The translations under genes were made by a program, and so were the position numbers. Positions 1-10,667 of a stretch of DNA of 64,000 nt are shown here, one piece after another. This DNA is from Xenopus tropicalis (Eukaryota > Chordata > Amphibia > Anura > Pipidae): assembly GCF_000004195.4 (NCBI RefSeq), contig NC_030679.2, positions 31,361,712-31,425,711 of the forward strand, read 5' to 3'. The first letter of the stretch is position 1; every line of letters begins with the position of its first letter. The notes under the pieces are model-generated. The model saw only the letters and a list, made by a program, of their open reading frames with translations, searched no databases and was not told the DNA's origin.

Positions 1-430
1 AAGTTACCTCGGGGGCATTGTTGCCAAAATTAATAAGGGTAAAGTGGAAAGATGCTAGCATGGAATGCTTGCTGCGAACCTGGGGCTCAATTCGATCTTT
101 GAGCAGTTTCTTTAGATACATGGCAATGTATGGCCATAACTCTGCCAGAATCTTTTTCAAAGCGCCTTTCCGCTTTTCTTCTGTGTCAGACCTCACAAGC
201 ATTTCTATGTCCCCAAATGGGACCTGTGAAGCAGCTAATGGGTCTGGCTTTCTCTCTTCTTGCTGTGCTGATTTCTGGCTTCTCTCTTTATTTTGTTTTT
301 TGCGGGCCCACAGCCAGATACTAACCAGTCCAATTATAACGTATCCTATGCCAATATTTACCCATCTTAGGAAATATCCAAGCAACAGGATTAAAGCAAA
401 TTTTTTAATCTGCAATTCTGATAATTCCAT
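1..430 (-). CDS. Extended-synaptotagmin-like protein, N-terminal part (runs off left edge)
   Basis: Reading the minus strand from ATG at 430-428, the frame stays open for 143 codons to the window border. Residues 11-41 are two hydrophobic stretches separated by a short polar turn, like the ER-anchoring hairpin of extended synaptotagmins; a basic, Gln/Glu-rich linker follows (about 43-65). From about residue 90 the sequence matches the opening of an SMP lipid-transfer domain: a WPY motif at 99-101, IEPQVR at 114-119, then a beta-strand-like FHFTLINFG. E-Syts tether ER to plasma membrane and move lipids. The linker before the SMP domain is unlike the usual aromatic-rich E-Syt linker, so this looks like a divergent paralogue. 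No intron is seen in this part. C2 domains, if present, lie outside the window. Family call is from remembered motif similarity; the ORF itself is certain. Confidence 0.68.
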   Translation of the reverse strand, partial: MELSELQIKKFALILLLGYFLRWVNIGIGYVIIGLVSIWLWARKKQNKERSQKSAQQEERKPDPLAASQVPFGDIEMLVRSDTEEKRKGALKKILAELWPYIAMYLKKLLKDRIEPQVRSKHSMLASFHFTLINFGNNAPEVT

Positions 431-621
431 GTTATAAGGTATCTAGTTCAGTAGAATTAGATTGAAAGAAAAGTAATGTGTGATTTGATACTTAAAAGTT
501 GCAGTTGAAATATGGATAGTACAGTGCTTCAGGAGCAAGCTCCATCCACGTCTGTCTCCAACAAGTCAACTCGAGCAAATGAGCTTAGGTGGTTAAGTAC
601 TTGCTTTTATAGATAAGCAAG
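431..621. other. Probable 5' flank/5' UTR of the E-Syt-like gene
   Basis: About 190 bases lie between the E-Syt-like start codon and the tandem repeat to its right. They are AT-rich, with no ORF and no recognised repeat. By position this should hold the 5' UTR or promoter of the minus-strand gene; no TATA box or CpG island is evident. Confidence 0.3.
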
Positions 622-880
622 CCTGATAATCGCCATGGCAACGTAAGCACAAACCACAACAAATGACCATATATGGTCATTTTTATAGACAATGAGATTA
701 ACAAGCCTGATAATCGCCATAGCAACATCAAGGGACCACCCACTAAGTGCCCTTCTCCTGATAATCGCCATGGCAACGTAAGCACAAACAACAAATGACC
801 ATATATGGTCATTTTTATAGACAATGAGATTAACAAGCCTGATAATCGCCATAGCAACATCAAAGGACCACCCACTAAGT
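622..880. repeat. Tandem dimer, unit about 132 bp
   Basis: Two copies (622-748 and 757-880) both start with CCTGATAATCGCCATGGCAA and end with CCCACTAAGT. They differ by a 3-base indel and a few substitutions. Each unit contains an internal palindrome around ATGACCATATATGGTCAT and a second partial copy of its own start, so overlapping antisense ORFs here are artefacts of the repeat. Confidence 0.85.
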
Positions 881-1030
881 CTTATCTGTTATCTGCAATG
901 TCACCTGTGCCTTTTCTCCTATTTTCCAGCTTGAATGGCTGCCCCCATGGCAACACAGCAGGATATTTAAGCTATAGTTTCGTAGATTAGTTTGATAGAT
1001 TTTTATTTCTTGGTGTTACTGTTCCTTTAA
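881..1030. mobile_element. Truncated T2/Kolobok-type MITE (right half)
   Basis: This matches the right arm of the full foldback element at 23688-24112: CTTTTCTCCT, then GCCCCCATGG, then GGTGTTACTGTTCCTTTAA ending in the TTAA at 1027-1030. The left arm is missing; the tandem dimer lies directly against the break. Confidence 0.7.
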
Positions 1031-1582
1031 GGGCCCCTTCCCCAACAGATGAAAACATGACAACATAACAAGCAATGTAGTGACATTATTTAGCATTATT
1101 TAGGTCATTAAAACACTGATACCCTAGCAGCAAAAAGAAATGCTGTGTATAAAATATGACATCATATTGTAAAGTCTAAAGCCTTGTTTCTTGTTATTTG
1201 CAATTTTTTTATTGCAGTTTTAACTGTGCATTGTTGCTTATTATTTCATATAGTTGATTAAGCAGAGGTCGCCAAACGAGCACATATCAAAGTGTTTGGC
1301 CAGCTTAACTTCAGGCGCTTTTGTGCTGGGTTCATTTAATGGCTTTGCCCCGTTGCAATTCTTCAATGAATGTACTGCTCCTTTTTATGAACAGCTGGCA
1401 ACCAAGGTTCTTTGTGAAAGAGTGTGTGTGAGAGAGTTATAGTTCAGCTTGGAGATCTCTTCCTTTATTTATCTGTAATGGCCCAGCAGAGGAAAGCAGT
1501 CACTTAGAGCAGGGCTCTACCAGAGAGCAGTTAGTAAATAGTGCCCCTGTGTATATAGTGCTACAGTTTCCTTAATTGCTCG

Positions 1583-1616
<34 letters not shown>

Positions 1617-1871
1617 AAATAGCCTTTGACTATGTATTTTCTTTGCCTGTATGTGTGGCCTTTTGTAGAAAGCATTGGAAAGAACAAGTTTTAGGGTACA
1701 TATGAGGGCCATATATGAAGGTATACGGTGGAAATAGGGGAAATAGGAAATAGGGGAAATAGAGACGTTCATCACAGGAAGCGCACATTCTGAGCTGAAA
1801 TTGCTATAGCAGGCTGTATGTCCATATGGTTAGATAAAAGAGAGGATCACAATCATAAATAAGCTCTTTTT
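1031..1871. other. Intergenic, nothing recognised
   Basis: No supported gene. There is a short (TA)n and poly-T stretch near 1585-1617 and a small GGGGAAATAGGAAATA run near 1737-1761. Otherwise this is unremarkable AT-rich sequence. Confidence 0.5.
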
Positions 1872-2392
1872 TTAAAGGAAACATATAGGATAAATTGGAA
1901 AATCCTAATTTTGTAGGCAATTATGAATAATATACGGTGCTGGTTTCCCTTTGGGCTAAACATTAATCCTCTCTGTAAAAATGGCCCCTTTATTGGAGCT
2001 CCCTATAGATCCTATCACTTCTCCGTCCAGTGTGAAATGGAGAGTGGGCGTGTCCTAACGGTCCCTGCCAGAAGCACAGTAGGAGGGGGAGAGCCAATCA
2101 CAGCCCTGTAATAACACAAGCAAAGACAGGCTTCAGTTGCCTATCAGGTCAGCCTAGCTGCTGATTGGTTCCTATCTTATAGTGCAGTGTACGGAGGGCC
2201 GCCAGCTCCCCAGCTCATCCAGAGAATTCAGCCAGCAGGAAGTGGAACAGATGGGCGGGGCTAGTGAGGTTTTGGTGGAATTTCTCAATAAATCAGCCTG
2301 AAATACAACTTTTTAAAGCACAATCCTTCTATATCTAGAGGGGTATAATTCTCTGGTACATTCATAATTTTTATAGGATATGTCTCCTTTAA
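1872..2392. mobile_element. T2/Kolobok-type MITE
   Basis: Bounded by TTAA at 1872-1875 and 2389-2392. The ends are inverted: TTAAAGGAAACATATAGG on the left, and the reverse complement of GGATATGTCTCCTTTAA on the right. The interior is non-coding. TTAA duplications with TTAAAGG termini are the known signature of Xenopus T2 (Kolobok) MITEs. Confidence 0.8.
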
Positions 2393-2782
2393 TGTTTTTC
2401 TTTAATGAAGGAAGACAGCTCTTTGGCACCACCTTTTTGCCAAACGTCCAAATGAAAACAACAAAAATATATCTGTAGGATTTCTTGCAGTTTTTCAGCT
2501 TAAAATTTATGTTAATTTAATAACATTTAATGTTCCTTAACATTCCTTTTACTTCTTTATCAAACAGGGCACTGTACTATAATGAACTAAGAGACAGTTC
2601 AGTTTATCTGAAGGATGAAATGTCCATCCAGTCTGAAGGCAGGGAGGGGGGCAAAGGGGATGGGTGGAAGGGGTTAATGTGGCCAGAAGAAGAGAGACAC
2701 ATGTTGCAGGGCAGCACTAATTTCATGTAAAATAAAATGCAGTGAATTCAGCTAGGGTTACACAAAAACACAGAAAGAAATC

Positions 2783-2950
2783 GCCAGCGCTCGGTCTAAC
2801 CCACGCTGTAGTGTTGACCAGCTGCTAGAAACACACTATTGTGCCAGCGCTCGGTCTAACCCACAATCTGGAGTTGACCAGCTGCTATAAATGATAAAAA
2901 GCCATTAATTATACACAAAGAGAAAGAAAGTTTGCCAGCGCTTAGTTTGC
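2783..2950. repeat. Short tandem repeat, unit about 60 bp
   Basis: GCCAGCGCTCGGTCTAACCC followed by GTTGACCAGCTGCTA occurs at about 2784 and again at about 2842. A third, decayed start (GCCAGCGCTTAG) lies near 2935. The copies differ at a few positions. Confidence 0.75.
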
Positions 2951-2989
2951 CTTTAAAAATAAATTTTACAAAAAATGAGGTGTTAGTAC

Positions 2990-3150
2990 CAGCTAGGGTT
3001 GCCATATTTCCCCCTGCTGAAACAGGGGTGGGGCTGTGAGCGATTGGCCCTTCTGAAAACCGGGTAAAAATCAAAAGGTGACATGCCCAAGTTCAGCCCT
3101 GCTAGCTGGATTTTTTAGACATGTCAAGTGATTTGGTCACCCTAGTCTAG
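2990..3150. mobile_element. Decayed hAT-like MITE
   Basis: The inverted ends TAGGGTTGCCATA and GGTCACCCTA resemble those of the better preserved element at 10533-10667. The interior is diverged and no clean target duplication could be read. Confidence 0.45.
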
Positions 3151-5535
3151 TGATAATAGGCACACACAAGTATGCCTATGTGTGCCAACACTACTTAGCA
3201 GAAACCCATTCTCTGCAACTGTCGCGAAGAGATTTTCATTAAGGCTTGGGGGGCTAATCAGTTCTGACAATAGCATAATAGATGCAGCACCTGATTGGTC
3301 GTTGTTGTGATATCACAAAAACCCCAAGTACCCATTTGCTCCAAGTACCCAACCTGGCCAGTTCCTTGGTTTGCTCTGTTATGTTTCTAAAAGGATCAGT
3401 GCCCCAGTGGAGGAGTCTGTGTGCTTCTAAAAACTCTTTACATCTCTCTCTGCGTGGTTTTGGCTGCAAGCAAGTAAGAAGGCTTGGTCCTTGCTCTGCT
3501 TTTATCCACAGACCAAGAACCCACCATGTGTGGCACTAACCTTAGATATCTAATGGCAAGCTCAAAAGGTCACTGTCAGAATCCCTAACTGCATATGCAC
3601 TTTCTGGGCTTAAATCATACAGGTGAAGTTTATAAGTCATTCTGTGTAATGGCCGCCTCCCCACAGGAAAAAGTCACTTTTTAAAAATCAAAGATCTTAT
3701 TGGTTGCGATGGTTTACTGCAGCTGGGCAAACTTACTGCCTTTTATTACATGGGGGGTGTGTGTTAATGTTTTAAGATGCATATTTATATAGTGGAGAAC
3801 CAGTAAAGATAAATTGTGCCAATATGGACTCCTTGCACTTCCATATAATTGCATATAATTCCTCCTACCTCGCACTCTGAATTGACGCAGGGTGCTGTGG
3901 GAATTCTGTAGCTACTGCTACTTCCAAACCAGACGGTAGCTCCATGGTTCCAACAGCAGCCTTTGCCAATTGTCACAAAGCAGTTGTGCCTAACGAATTG
4001 GGGGCACATGTCACTCCCACATCAGGTGCAACTGCAATGAGGCTGGAATTTTGGGAATAAACACTGCATTGTGGCTAAAAAAACATTGCAATTGTGTGCA
4101 AAGTGTGCACTTTGCACACTTCACTTGCAGTTGTAAATGACATATAATGATGTATTATATTGGGAACTGGTAGGCAGTACTGACAGCCTTCCTCCTACAT
4201 CATATGTATAGCGCTGTTTGTCACTAATAGCGACTCACAAACCGTGTCATAGTAAATCTGTATTGGTCTTTATTGCAGGTTGATTTTCCAAGGAACCTGG
4301 CCAAATCTGTAACTGTGGAATAGATATGAAGTTACCAAGAAACGAAGATCAATTTTCAAACCTAAATAGGTTTTTCTTAAAACAATACAGTGGTTTAATG
4401 TATTATTTTGTCTCTATTTTGGAAGAGTTAACTTTATGCACTCACGTGCTTTACTTGCTTTGTATACTTTTTTTAGATGCCAATTAATCAAAGCCCTTTT
4501 GCCATTAAACTGGTATAACTCTGCCGTGTGACTGTGCCAAGGAAGGCAAGCATTTGTTTACATTGTGAAGCAGAGTAACACCTCAGTGTGCAATATATGT
4601 AGAAATGTTTACCACGGAAGTGTGTGGACACCTTTTATAATCCAAACTACTTTCCAGTTAATATTTATACTTACCTATCTCATTGTGCAATGTATGTATA
4701 AACTTATACCTAAACGGTGGGTTAGACACCTTTTATGATAAAGACTATTTCCAGATTATATTTATACACATTTTATAGTAGAGCTTTTCATATTTCATAT
4801 TTTCATTTCTTTTTTCTATAAATTTCTTCTTCTTATTTGAACAAAATAAAAACGTTTAAGGTGTTTTTTGTTTTTAAATGTTCTCAGATGAGACATTACA
4901 TTGGCATAAAATGTAACATAAAATGTAACATAGGTACTATTATGTAATAAACAAGTATTACTGAACATAGGTACTATTATATAATAAACAAGTACTATGT
5001 AGAGTAGAAAGCACAAAACCTGGAACCTTAACTGCATGGGCCTTGGTTCAGACACAAGGCTTTCAGGTCTACAACGCGTTACTATGCATTTTTCGTGATG
5101 AAAAAAAACTCCCTGCGTCTCTGGGTGCAGACACATAATACATACAGTTTGTGTATAAGCGTAGGCAGAGAAAATACCCTGTGTGGCAGTAGCCTAAGAG
5201 TCAGGGCAAGAGTAAAGTACAGGCACACAGCAATAATCCCTGTTAGAATCGGGCAGGGGTCAGAATATTTTAAAATATATTCCAGGGGTAATTTTGATAA
5301 ATGTAAGGTTATGTACTTGGGATTTAAAGTATACCCTTAAAGAGAATAAGGTAAGTAAATCCTTGCTGGAGAAGGCGCTAAGGGTAATTTTGGATAATAA
5401 ATTAAAGCAAGCAATCCCAGTCAGCAGAAGAAAGAGCCTTCAAGATATGGCCCTGTATGAAAAGGGATATAGCTTTACAGGAGAAGGTCAATGTAAGGGT
5501 AATTCTTCATCTGTTCAGTTAGTTTAACCACAGAT
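3151..5535. other. Intergenic, mostly unrecognised
   Basis: No supported gene. A decayed arm of the GTTTGCCCAGG-type foldback repeat (see 25785-25935) is at about 3690-3750. A near-perfect tandem duplication built on ATAGGTACTATTATRTAATAA occurs at about 4930-5000. The remainder is AT-rich single-copy-looking sequence with no coding signature. Confidence 0.45.
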
Positions 5536-5688
5536 ACCCATCACCCCAAACTGATACACATTTTGCAGGAAGTGCCCATCTTTCTGCCCCGCACATGCTC
5601 ACTTGGAAGGAAGGCAGTGAATTGGGCGTCTGATGAGCTGTGGGTGCAAGGAAAAAAATATGTCAATTACCGTGACATTAAATATAGC
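5536..5688 (+). repeat. Second copy of the fam13b promoter-proximal segment
   Basis: This 153-base block aligns, in the same orientation, with 11812-11964 just upstream of the putative fam13b exon 1. Shared stretches include GCAGGAAGTGCCC, TTGGAAGGAAGGCAGTG and GAGCTGTGGGTG. Several CpG sites in the promoter copy are TpG, CpA or otherwise changed here. Both copies start with ACCCATCA and end with AATATAGC. Confidence 0.7.
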
Positions 5689-5764
5689 CAGATTCTATGA
5701 CACAGGTGTAAATCTCTATTATACCAAAGAAAGGGAAAGATTCCCAGCTGTGTTCCTCATGCTA

Positions 5765-6935
5765 ACCGATATCGCTCATCAACTGTGATGCAAAATTATT
5801 AGCAAAAGTGCTTGCACAAAGACTTAAGCCCTACATGAAGGCAGTGTCGCACTGGGACCTCAGGGACCCACCAGAAAACCTTAGACTCCATAGACTCCTT
5901 TCCTCGCCCAACCTCTTTATTCTCCTAGTCTCTTTTAATTACATGCTAGCATCTATCCTTCCATCTATTTCTCATCTTCTTCCTATTCAGAAATAGAAAA
6001 TAACCATGAAACAGGCCAAAGGGTTAGGAGCAGGAGGGCCCACCGGGAGTTTTCCTGGTATCCTGGTGGGCCAGTCCGACACTACATGAAGGACCTGGTA
6101 CACTCAGACCAAACTGTGTTTATCCTGGCTAGAGCAACTGATGTAAACATTTGTAGGTTGCTCACCCATTTACAGGCCAGCATGACAACGGAGGTACCCG
6201 AGTCATAGCAGCGTTAGATGTCAAAAAGGCCTTTGACTCACAATTGACCACGATTCCATGATCTGTGGATCAAAATCGTGACTACCACTCTAGAGACTAA
6301 TTTACAACTCCAAGAGGTATCCAGGCCACTCTCCACCATATCCCAGAGGCTTCTATCCCCTGGGGACATGAAACTGCTCTCCCTTTACCACAAATGGGCG
6401 CAGAACATTAGGGACCTGAACTAAGATCATTTCAAGGAGACATTAAGACACCTGTTGCCATCCAAATTATCATCCAAAGACAAATTAATTCAAACCAAAT
6501 TTCTACATCACTGCTATATGACCCCCTGAGCAACTCCATCGCATCAGTCCTACTTAGGAGAACAGGTGTACCCATGACTGTGGACACCCAGGTACTTGGT
6601 ATCATGTTGTACATGCCCAAACTTAATGACTACTGGACTGAAATCTTAGCAGCTAAAGTGATGGTGCTTATTTTGCCACCTGGGTATAATGAGCAGGCTA
6701 GTGACCTCTATAGAGAGCAGGACTTTGCTACAGCTATTGATGTATTATGCTAAAAAGCAAATGATCTTCAAATCAGTCAACAAAGCATTACCATATTACA
6801 AAGCTTCCTTTGTGTCCAGAGGGTGCACTGCCAAATTATTAATACATGGTTATTATTGGTTCTGAATCTGGATACTAATAATACACGTTTTATGAGACTG
6901 TACTGATTTACATATGTAAAGACAAATATCTGATA
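5765..6935 (+). mobile_element. L1/Tx1-like LINE, degenerate reverse transcriptase fragment
   Basis: Once the foldback insert at 5841-6083 is ignored, conceptual translation shows remnants typical of L1/Tx1 reverse transcriptase: a LAKVLAQRLKPYMK-like stretch, then SDQTVFILARATDVN and a VKKAFD motif, interrupted by stops and frameshifts. After 6300 the similarity fades. The matching 3' tail appears beyond the inserted L2-like LINE (8425-8557), so both pieces probably belong to one old element. Confidence 0.6.
5841..6083. mobile_element. hAT-like MITE with 8-bp TSD
   Basis: It is flanked by the direct repeat ACATGAAG (5833-5840 and 6084-6091). Inverted ends read GCAGTGTCGCACTGGG and, on the right, CCAGTCCGACACT. 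The insertion splits the L1/Tx1-like reverse transcriptase remnant in mid-codon context. Confidence 0.75.
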
Positions 6936-6936
6936 T

Positions 6937-8190
6937 TTGCTCTACTGTAACCTCCTGGATCCCCTACAATCTGATTTTAGACAACAACACTCCACCGAAA
7001 CTGCCCTAACCCGACTAACAAAAGACCTCCTTTCGGCTAAAGCCAAAAAACACTACTCGCTACTAATACTTCTCGATCTCTCTGCTGCTTTTGACACTGT
7101 GGATCACCCTCTTCTCCTCCAGACTCTCCGCTCTCTTGGCCTTCGTGACACTGCCTTATCCTGGTTTTCATCTTATCTCTCAGATCGATCCTTCAATGTA
7201 TCTTACAATAGTGAATCATCTTCTCCCTTGCCTCTTTCTGTCGGGGTTCCCCAAGGCTCTGTCCTGGGCCCCTTACTATTTTCTCTCTATACCTCCTCAC
7301 TTGGCAAACTAATCAATTCTTTTGGCTTTCAGTACCACCTCTATGCTGATGATACTCAGATCTATCTTTCCTCTCCTGATCTCAACCCAGAGCTTCTTAC
7401 TCGTGTCTCTTCCTGCCTGTCCGCTATCTCCACTTGGATGTCCCAACGTTACCTTAAATTAAACCTCTCTAAAACTGAACTGGTTCTCTTTCCCCCATCC
7501 AACGCCCACATTGTTCCCGAGGTATCTATAACGGTTAACAATTCTACCATCACCCCATCTTCCCAGGCCCGGTGCCTTGGGGTTATCCTTGATTCTGCCC
7601 TGTCCTTCACTCCCCATATCCAATCACTTATCAAATCATGTTACTTTCACCTAAGAAATATCTCCAAAATCCGATCATTTATCACCCAAGATGCTGCCAA
7701 AATTCTTATTCACTCTCTTATAATATCTCGCCTGGACTACTGTAACTCCCTATTAATTGGCCTTCCCCTCCAAAGACTGTCCCCTCTCCAGTCCATAATG
7801 AATACTGCTGCCAGGCTCATACACCTCTCCAACCGGTCCTCCTCTGCCATGCCACTCTGCCAATCCCTGCACTGGCTTCCCCTACCATCTAGGATAAAAT
7901 TCAAACTAATGACCCTCACATTTAAAGCAGTCCATAACTCTGCCCCACCCTACATCTCTGAACTCATCTCTAGGTACCATCCAACCCGCTTGTTACGCTC
8001 CTCTACTGACCTGCTCCTCAACTCCTCTCTCATTCCCTCCTCACACGCTCGCATTCAAGACTTTGCAAGGGCTGCCCCCCTTCTCTGGAATTCGCTCCCA
8101 CAAACTGTCATACTTTCTCCCAATCTCTCTGCCTTCAAGAGATCTCTAAAAACACATTTATTCAGAGAAGCTTACCCTAATCTAGTTTAG
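6937..8190 (+). CDS. L2/CR1-type LINE reverse transcriptase, 5'-truncated but open
   Basis: An uninterrupted frame of 417 codons begins inside the reverse transcriptase domain. Visible motifs: [12 protein letters not shown] near the start, the first catalytic aspartate in [13 protein letters not shown] (D47), [13 protein letters not shown], and the active-site box YADD at residues 136-139. A C-terminal region with [12 protein letters not shown], then [11 protein letters not shown] and [10 protein letters not shown] is characteristic of the L2/CR1/Rex family. The endonuclease domain and 5' part are absent, so the copy cannot move by itself. The apparent start codon is only the first Met after the truncation. 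Full openness suggests a recent insertion. Confidence 0.88.
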   Translation: MLYCNLLDPLQSDFRQQHSTETALTRLTKDLLSAKAKKHYSLLILLDLSAAFDTVDHPLLLQTLRSLGLRDTALSWFSSYLSDRSFNVSYNSESSSPLPLSVGVPQGSVLGPLLFSLYTSSLGKLINSFGFQYHLYADDTQIYLSSPDLNPELLTRVSSCLSAISTWMSQRYLKLNLSKTELVLFPPSNAHIVPEVSITVNNSTITPSSQARCLGVILDSALSFTPHIQSLIKSCYFHLRNISKIRSFITQDAAKILIHSLIISRLDYCNSLLIGLPLQRLSPLQSIMNTAARLIHLSNRSSSAMPLCQSLHWLPLPSRIKFKLMTLTFKAVHNSAPPYISELISRYHPTRLLRSSTDLLLNSSLIPSSHARIQDFARAAPLLWNSLPQTVILSPNLSAFKRSLKTHLFREAYPNLV

Positions 8191-8424
8191 CAACACCCTG
8201 TGCCCCACCTCTCACAACTCTGGTCATGCCCATTCCCACACCTTGTGTCTCAACCCTTTCTCCTTGTAGATTGTAAGCTCTTTTGGGCAGGGCCCTCTTC
8301 ACCTCTTGTATCGGTTATTGATTGCTTTATATGTTACTCTGTATGTCCAATGTATGTAACCCACTTATTGTACAGCGCTGCGGAATATGTTGGCGCTTTA
8401 TAAATAAATGTTAATGTAATGTAA
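6937..8424 (+). mobile_element. L2/CR1-like LINE insertion (5'-truncated)
   Basis: The reverse transcriptase ORF is followed by a 3' tail: GTAAGCTCTTTTGGGCAGGG, later ACAGCGCTGCGGAATATG and GCGCTTTATAAATAAATG. It ends in the short microsatellite AATGTAATGTAATG (about 8411-8424). Such 3' microsatellites are typical of L2/CR1 LINEs. It sits inside an older L1/Tx1-like element. Other copies of this tail occur at about 19060-19140 (-) and 52950-53010 (-). Confidence 0.8.
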
Positions 8425-8557
8425 TGCTGTACTTACATCACCCCCACCGCCCTCCTCTCTCTTTTCTTCCCACTTTTCTTTCTCTGTCTCTTAGTTTATC
8501 ATTATTGCCTTTTTGTTAAATTGAAAACTCAATAAATAAACATTAAAAAGGGTAATT
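8425..8557 (+). mobile_element. 3' end of the interrupted L1/Tx1-like LINE
   Basis: A pyrimidine-rich stretch leads into TTGAAAACTCAATAAATAAA, the kind of 3' terminus seen on frog L1-like LINEs. By position it is the downstream half of the element started at about 5765, separated from it by the L2-like insertion. Confidence 0.5.
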
Positions 8558-10532
8558 CTTCAAATTGCAATTGGTGACACTGGAGAAAAATGGAGCTTAA
8601 GAAGGCTTCATATAATAAACACTGTTGTGGTATTTTACAGTGAGCATTGTAAAGTTATGGAATTCTGTTACTGAAGTGGTTCTACTGGTACATTTCTTAA
8701 AGCCCGAAGCCTAGAACCTTCTCCACTTGCCATTTCTCAGTTGCTACCCAGGTGTGGTTTACCACTTCCAGTTTCAGTAAGGTACAGGAAGGACCTGTTG
8801 GTGTGTGTGGCCAGGGATGAAACTCAGTGAAATGTGAAGTGCTGGTTGCACTTAAATCACTACCTTCATTTAACCCCATAGCCGAAGGGCTATCTCAATA
8901 TTCTGGGTCACCAAACATGGCATCTCTTAGTTGGTAATTATGTTAATCACCAACTTTTATGCCTAATTTAAAAGAGAGAAAACCCAGATTTTACCCTTCT
9001 GTTATTGTGGTAGAGTGACCCAACAAATGAGAAAAATATGCATTTTCCTGTTAAGTTCTCCATAGTGGGAGATGTAGGCTGAAGGGAAATGTTGATAAAC
9101 AGAGAATGCTTTCTCTGTATATGCTTTCTCTGTCTGGCCCTAGAAGCTAAAATGTTCTGGAAGGAACTAGCAGACCAGTTAATCCATTCCTGTAGTCCAG
9201 CTCACATACAGTATTGGAGCTTACTTTCCATAGGAAGGCTGTCCTGTGGAAAGGTATTTAGTTGTATGGAAAAGGTGTGTAAAGGCTGCCTGCCTGTGTT
9301 TAGATCTGTGTTTTTTGCTGGTATTCCACAAGGGGCCCAGTTTAGTGAGGGAACTCATGTGTGAAGGTAGCACCCAAAGCGCAGGATTTATTTTTATGAT
9401 TTAGGTTTTGTATGCTGAAATGGGCACCCCTGTGTTAAATAAACTGCTTTATAGTGAAGAAAGTGTCTGTCGTGGACCCCGCAAATTTACACTATATATA
9501 GCAAATCTGTTGACAACATTCTTTCTTAAGCAATGTCAAAATCCATCCTTTTTTGTGCAACAGCAGTCATCCATGCCTGCAATCATGCTCTTGCAAAAGC
9601 AGATACTCATCCATGCTCTCAACCTATCCCAGTTGGACTACTGTATTGTGTTAGGTGGCCTCCTTAACTTCTACCTACTACTTCAGGGTGTTAAATGCTG
9701 CTGTAAAAATATTCCTTCTCTCACCTAGAGCACAGGCCTCTCCACTTTGGATATTTTGTTAAGAAAAGATTAACATATTCCTTCTCATGACTTTTAAAGC
9801 CCTTCATTACTTTTCTCCAAACTACACCTCTTCTCTTATGTCTCCATGTATTCCTGGTTTATTCCTCCATTTCTCTCAGATCTGCCTTCTGGTAAGGCCA
9901 TCAACCTCCATGGCCATTTCTGCATAAACCTGTATAAACCCTCTGCTCCACTGCAAGGGGTAACTGACCCCTTATCTATGCTTTTGGATCTTTCCATGAC
10001 TTGAGCATATATTGCATAGTAATGGCATCTCTGGCTTCTGGCCCCATAGGCCATGAAAGATGTTTTACTTTTAAGAGATTGTGCAGCACCCACAGCATAC
10101 CACACTGAAACTTTAACTGGTTGTGTGTACCAGAACTTTAGTATTAATGGGCACTTTGGGTGATTATAGTACCTGAAGAGCAGCATAAACATTGCAAGCA
10201 GTCCTCCAGCCTAGTAAAAGCTTGGTAATTTTAATAAGGGTATATTTTATATCTCTGTACATCTACATAATCACAGGCCACACCCTTCTATCTATCTGCA
10301 GGGGAAGGACTGCTACAAAATGATGCTTTTCACTGTAAAAATGTCATTTCATAGGGCATTAGTTCAATAGGTCATTTGTCAGCTATGATCATAGCTAGGA
10401 GTAATAGCTAATGAAAGTGAACAAATGATTTACCTCTTGGAGGAGACATACTGTAGCATTTGACTGGCATTGTTAGGCAATGCACCAAACAGGGTCCCTC
10501 TATAGTATCTGTTAGTAATCTACCAGTGTGGA
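8558..10532. other. Intergenic with LINE debris
   Basis: No supported gene. At about 9540-9890 a plus-strand translation contains degenerate L2/CR1-type pieces (LIHALNLSQLDYC, later MTFKALHYFSPNYTS) with stops and shifts. The remainder shows no recognisable structure. Confidence 0.5.
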
Positions 10533-10667
10533 TAGGGTTGCCACCTGGCCAGTATTTTACCGACCTGGGAGATAAAAAGGATGCTTGATGCCAATGTTAT
10601 TTATAGGGAAGAGAGATTAAAATCTGGAAAGGCCAGTATATATTTTCCAGAAATGGTGGCAACCCTA
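10533..10667. mobile_element. hAT-like MITE
   Basis: Perfect inverted ends TAGGGTTGCCACC and GGTGGCAACCCTA. The 8-bp flanks are AGTGTGGA and GGTGTGGA (7 of 8 identical). Length 135 bp; non-coding. Confidence 0.75.

Noticed and set aside
18..437. Plus-strand 139-codon ORF
   Set aside because: It is the antisense of the E-Syt-like frame, which has real domain features; the plus-strand reading has none.
585..875. Two overlapping minus-strand ORFs with internally repeated peptide
   Set aside because: Produced by the 132-bp tandem DNA repeat; repeated in two frames, with no protein signature.
622..880. CRISPR-like array
   Set aside because: Only two units, no regular spacers, and a eukaryotic context.
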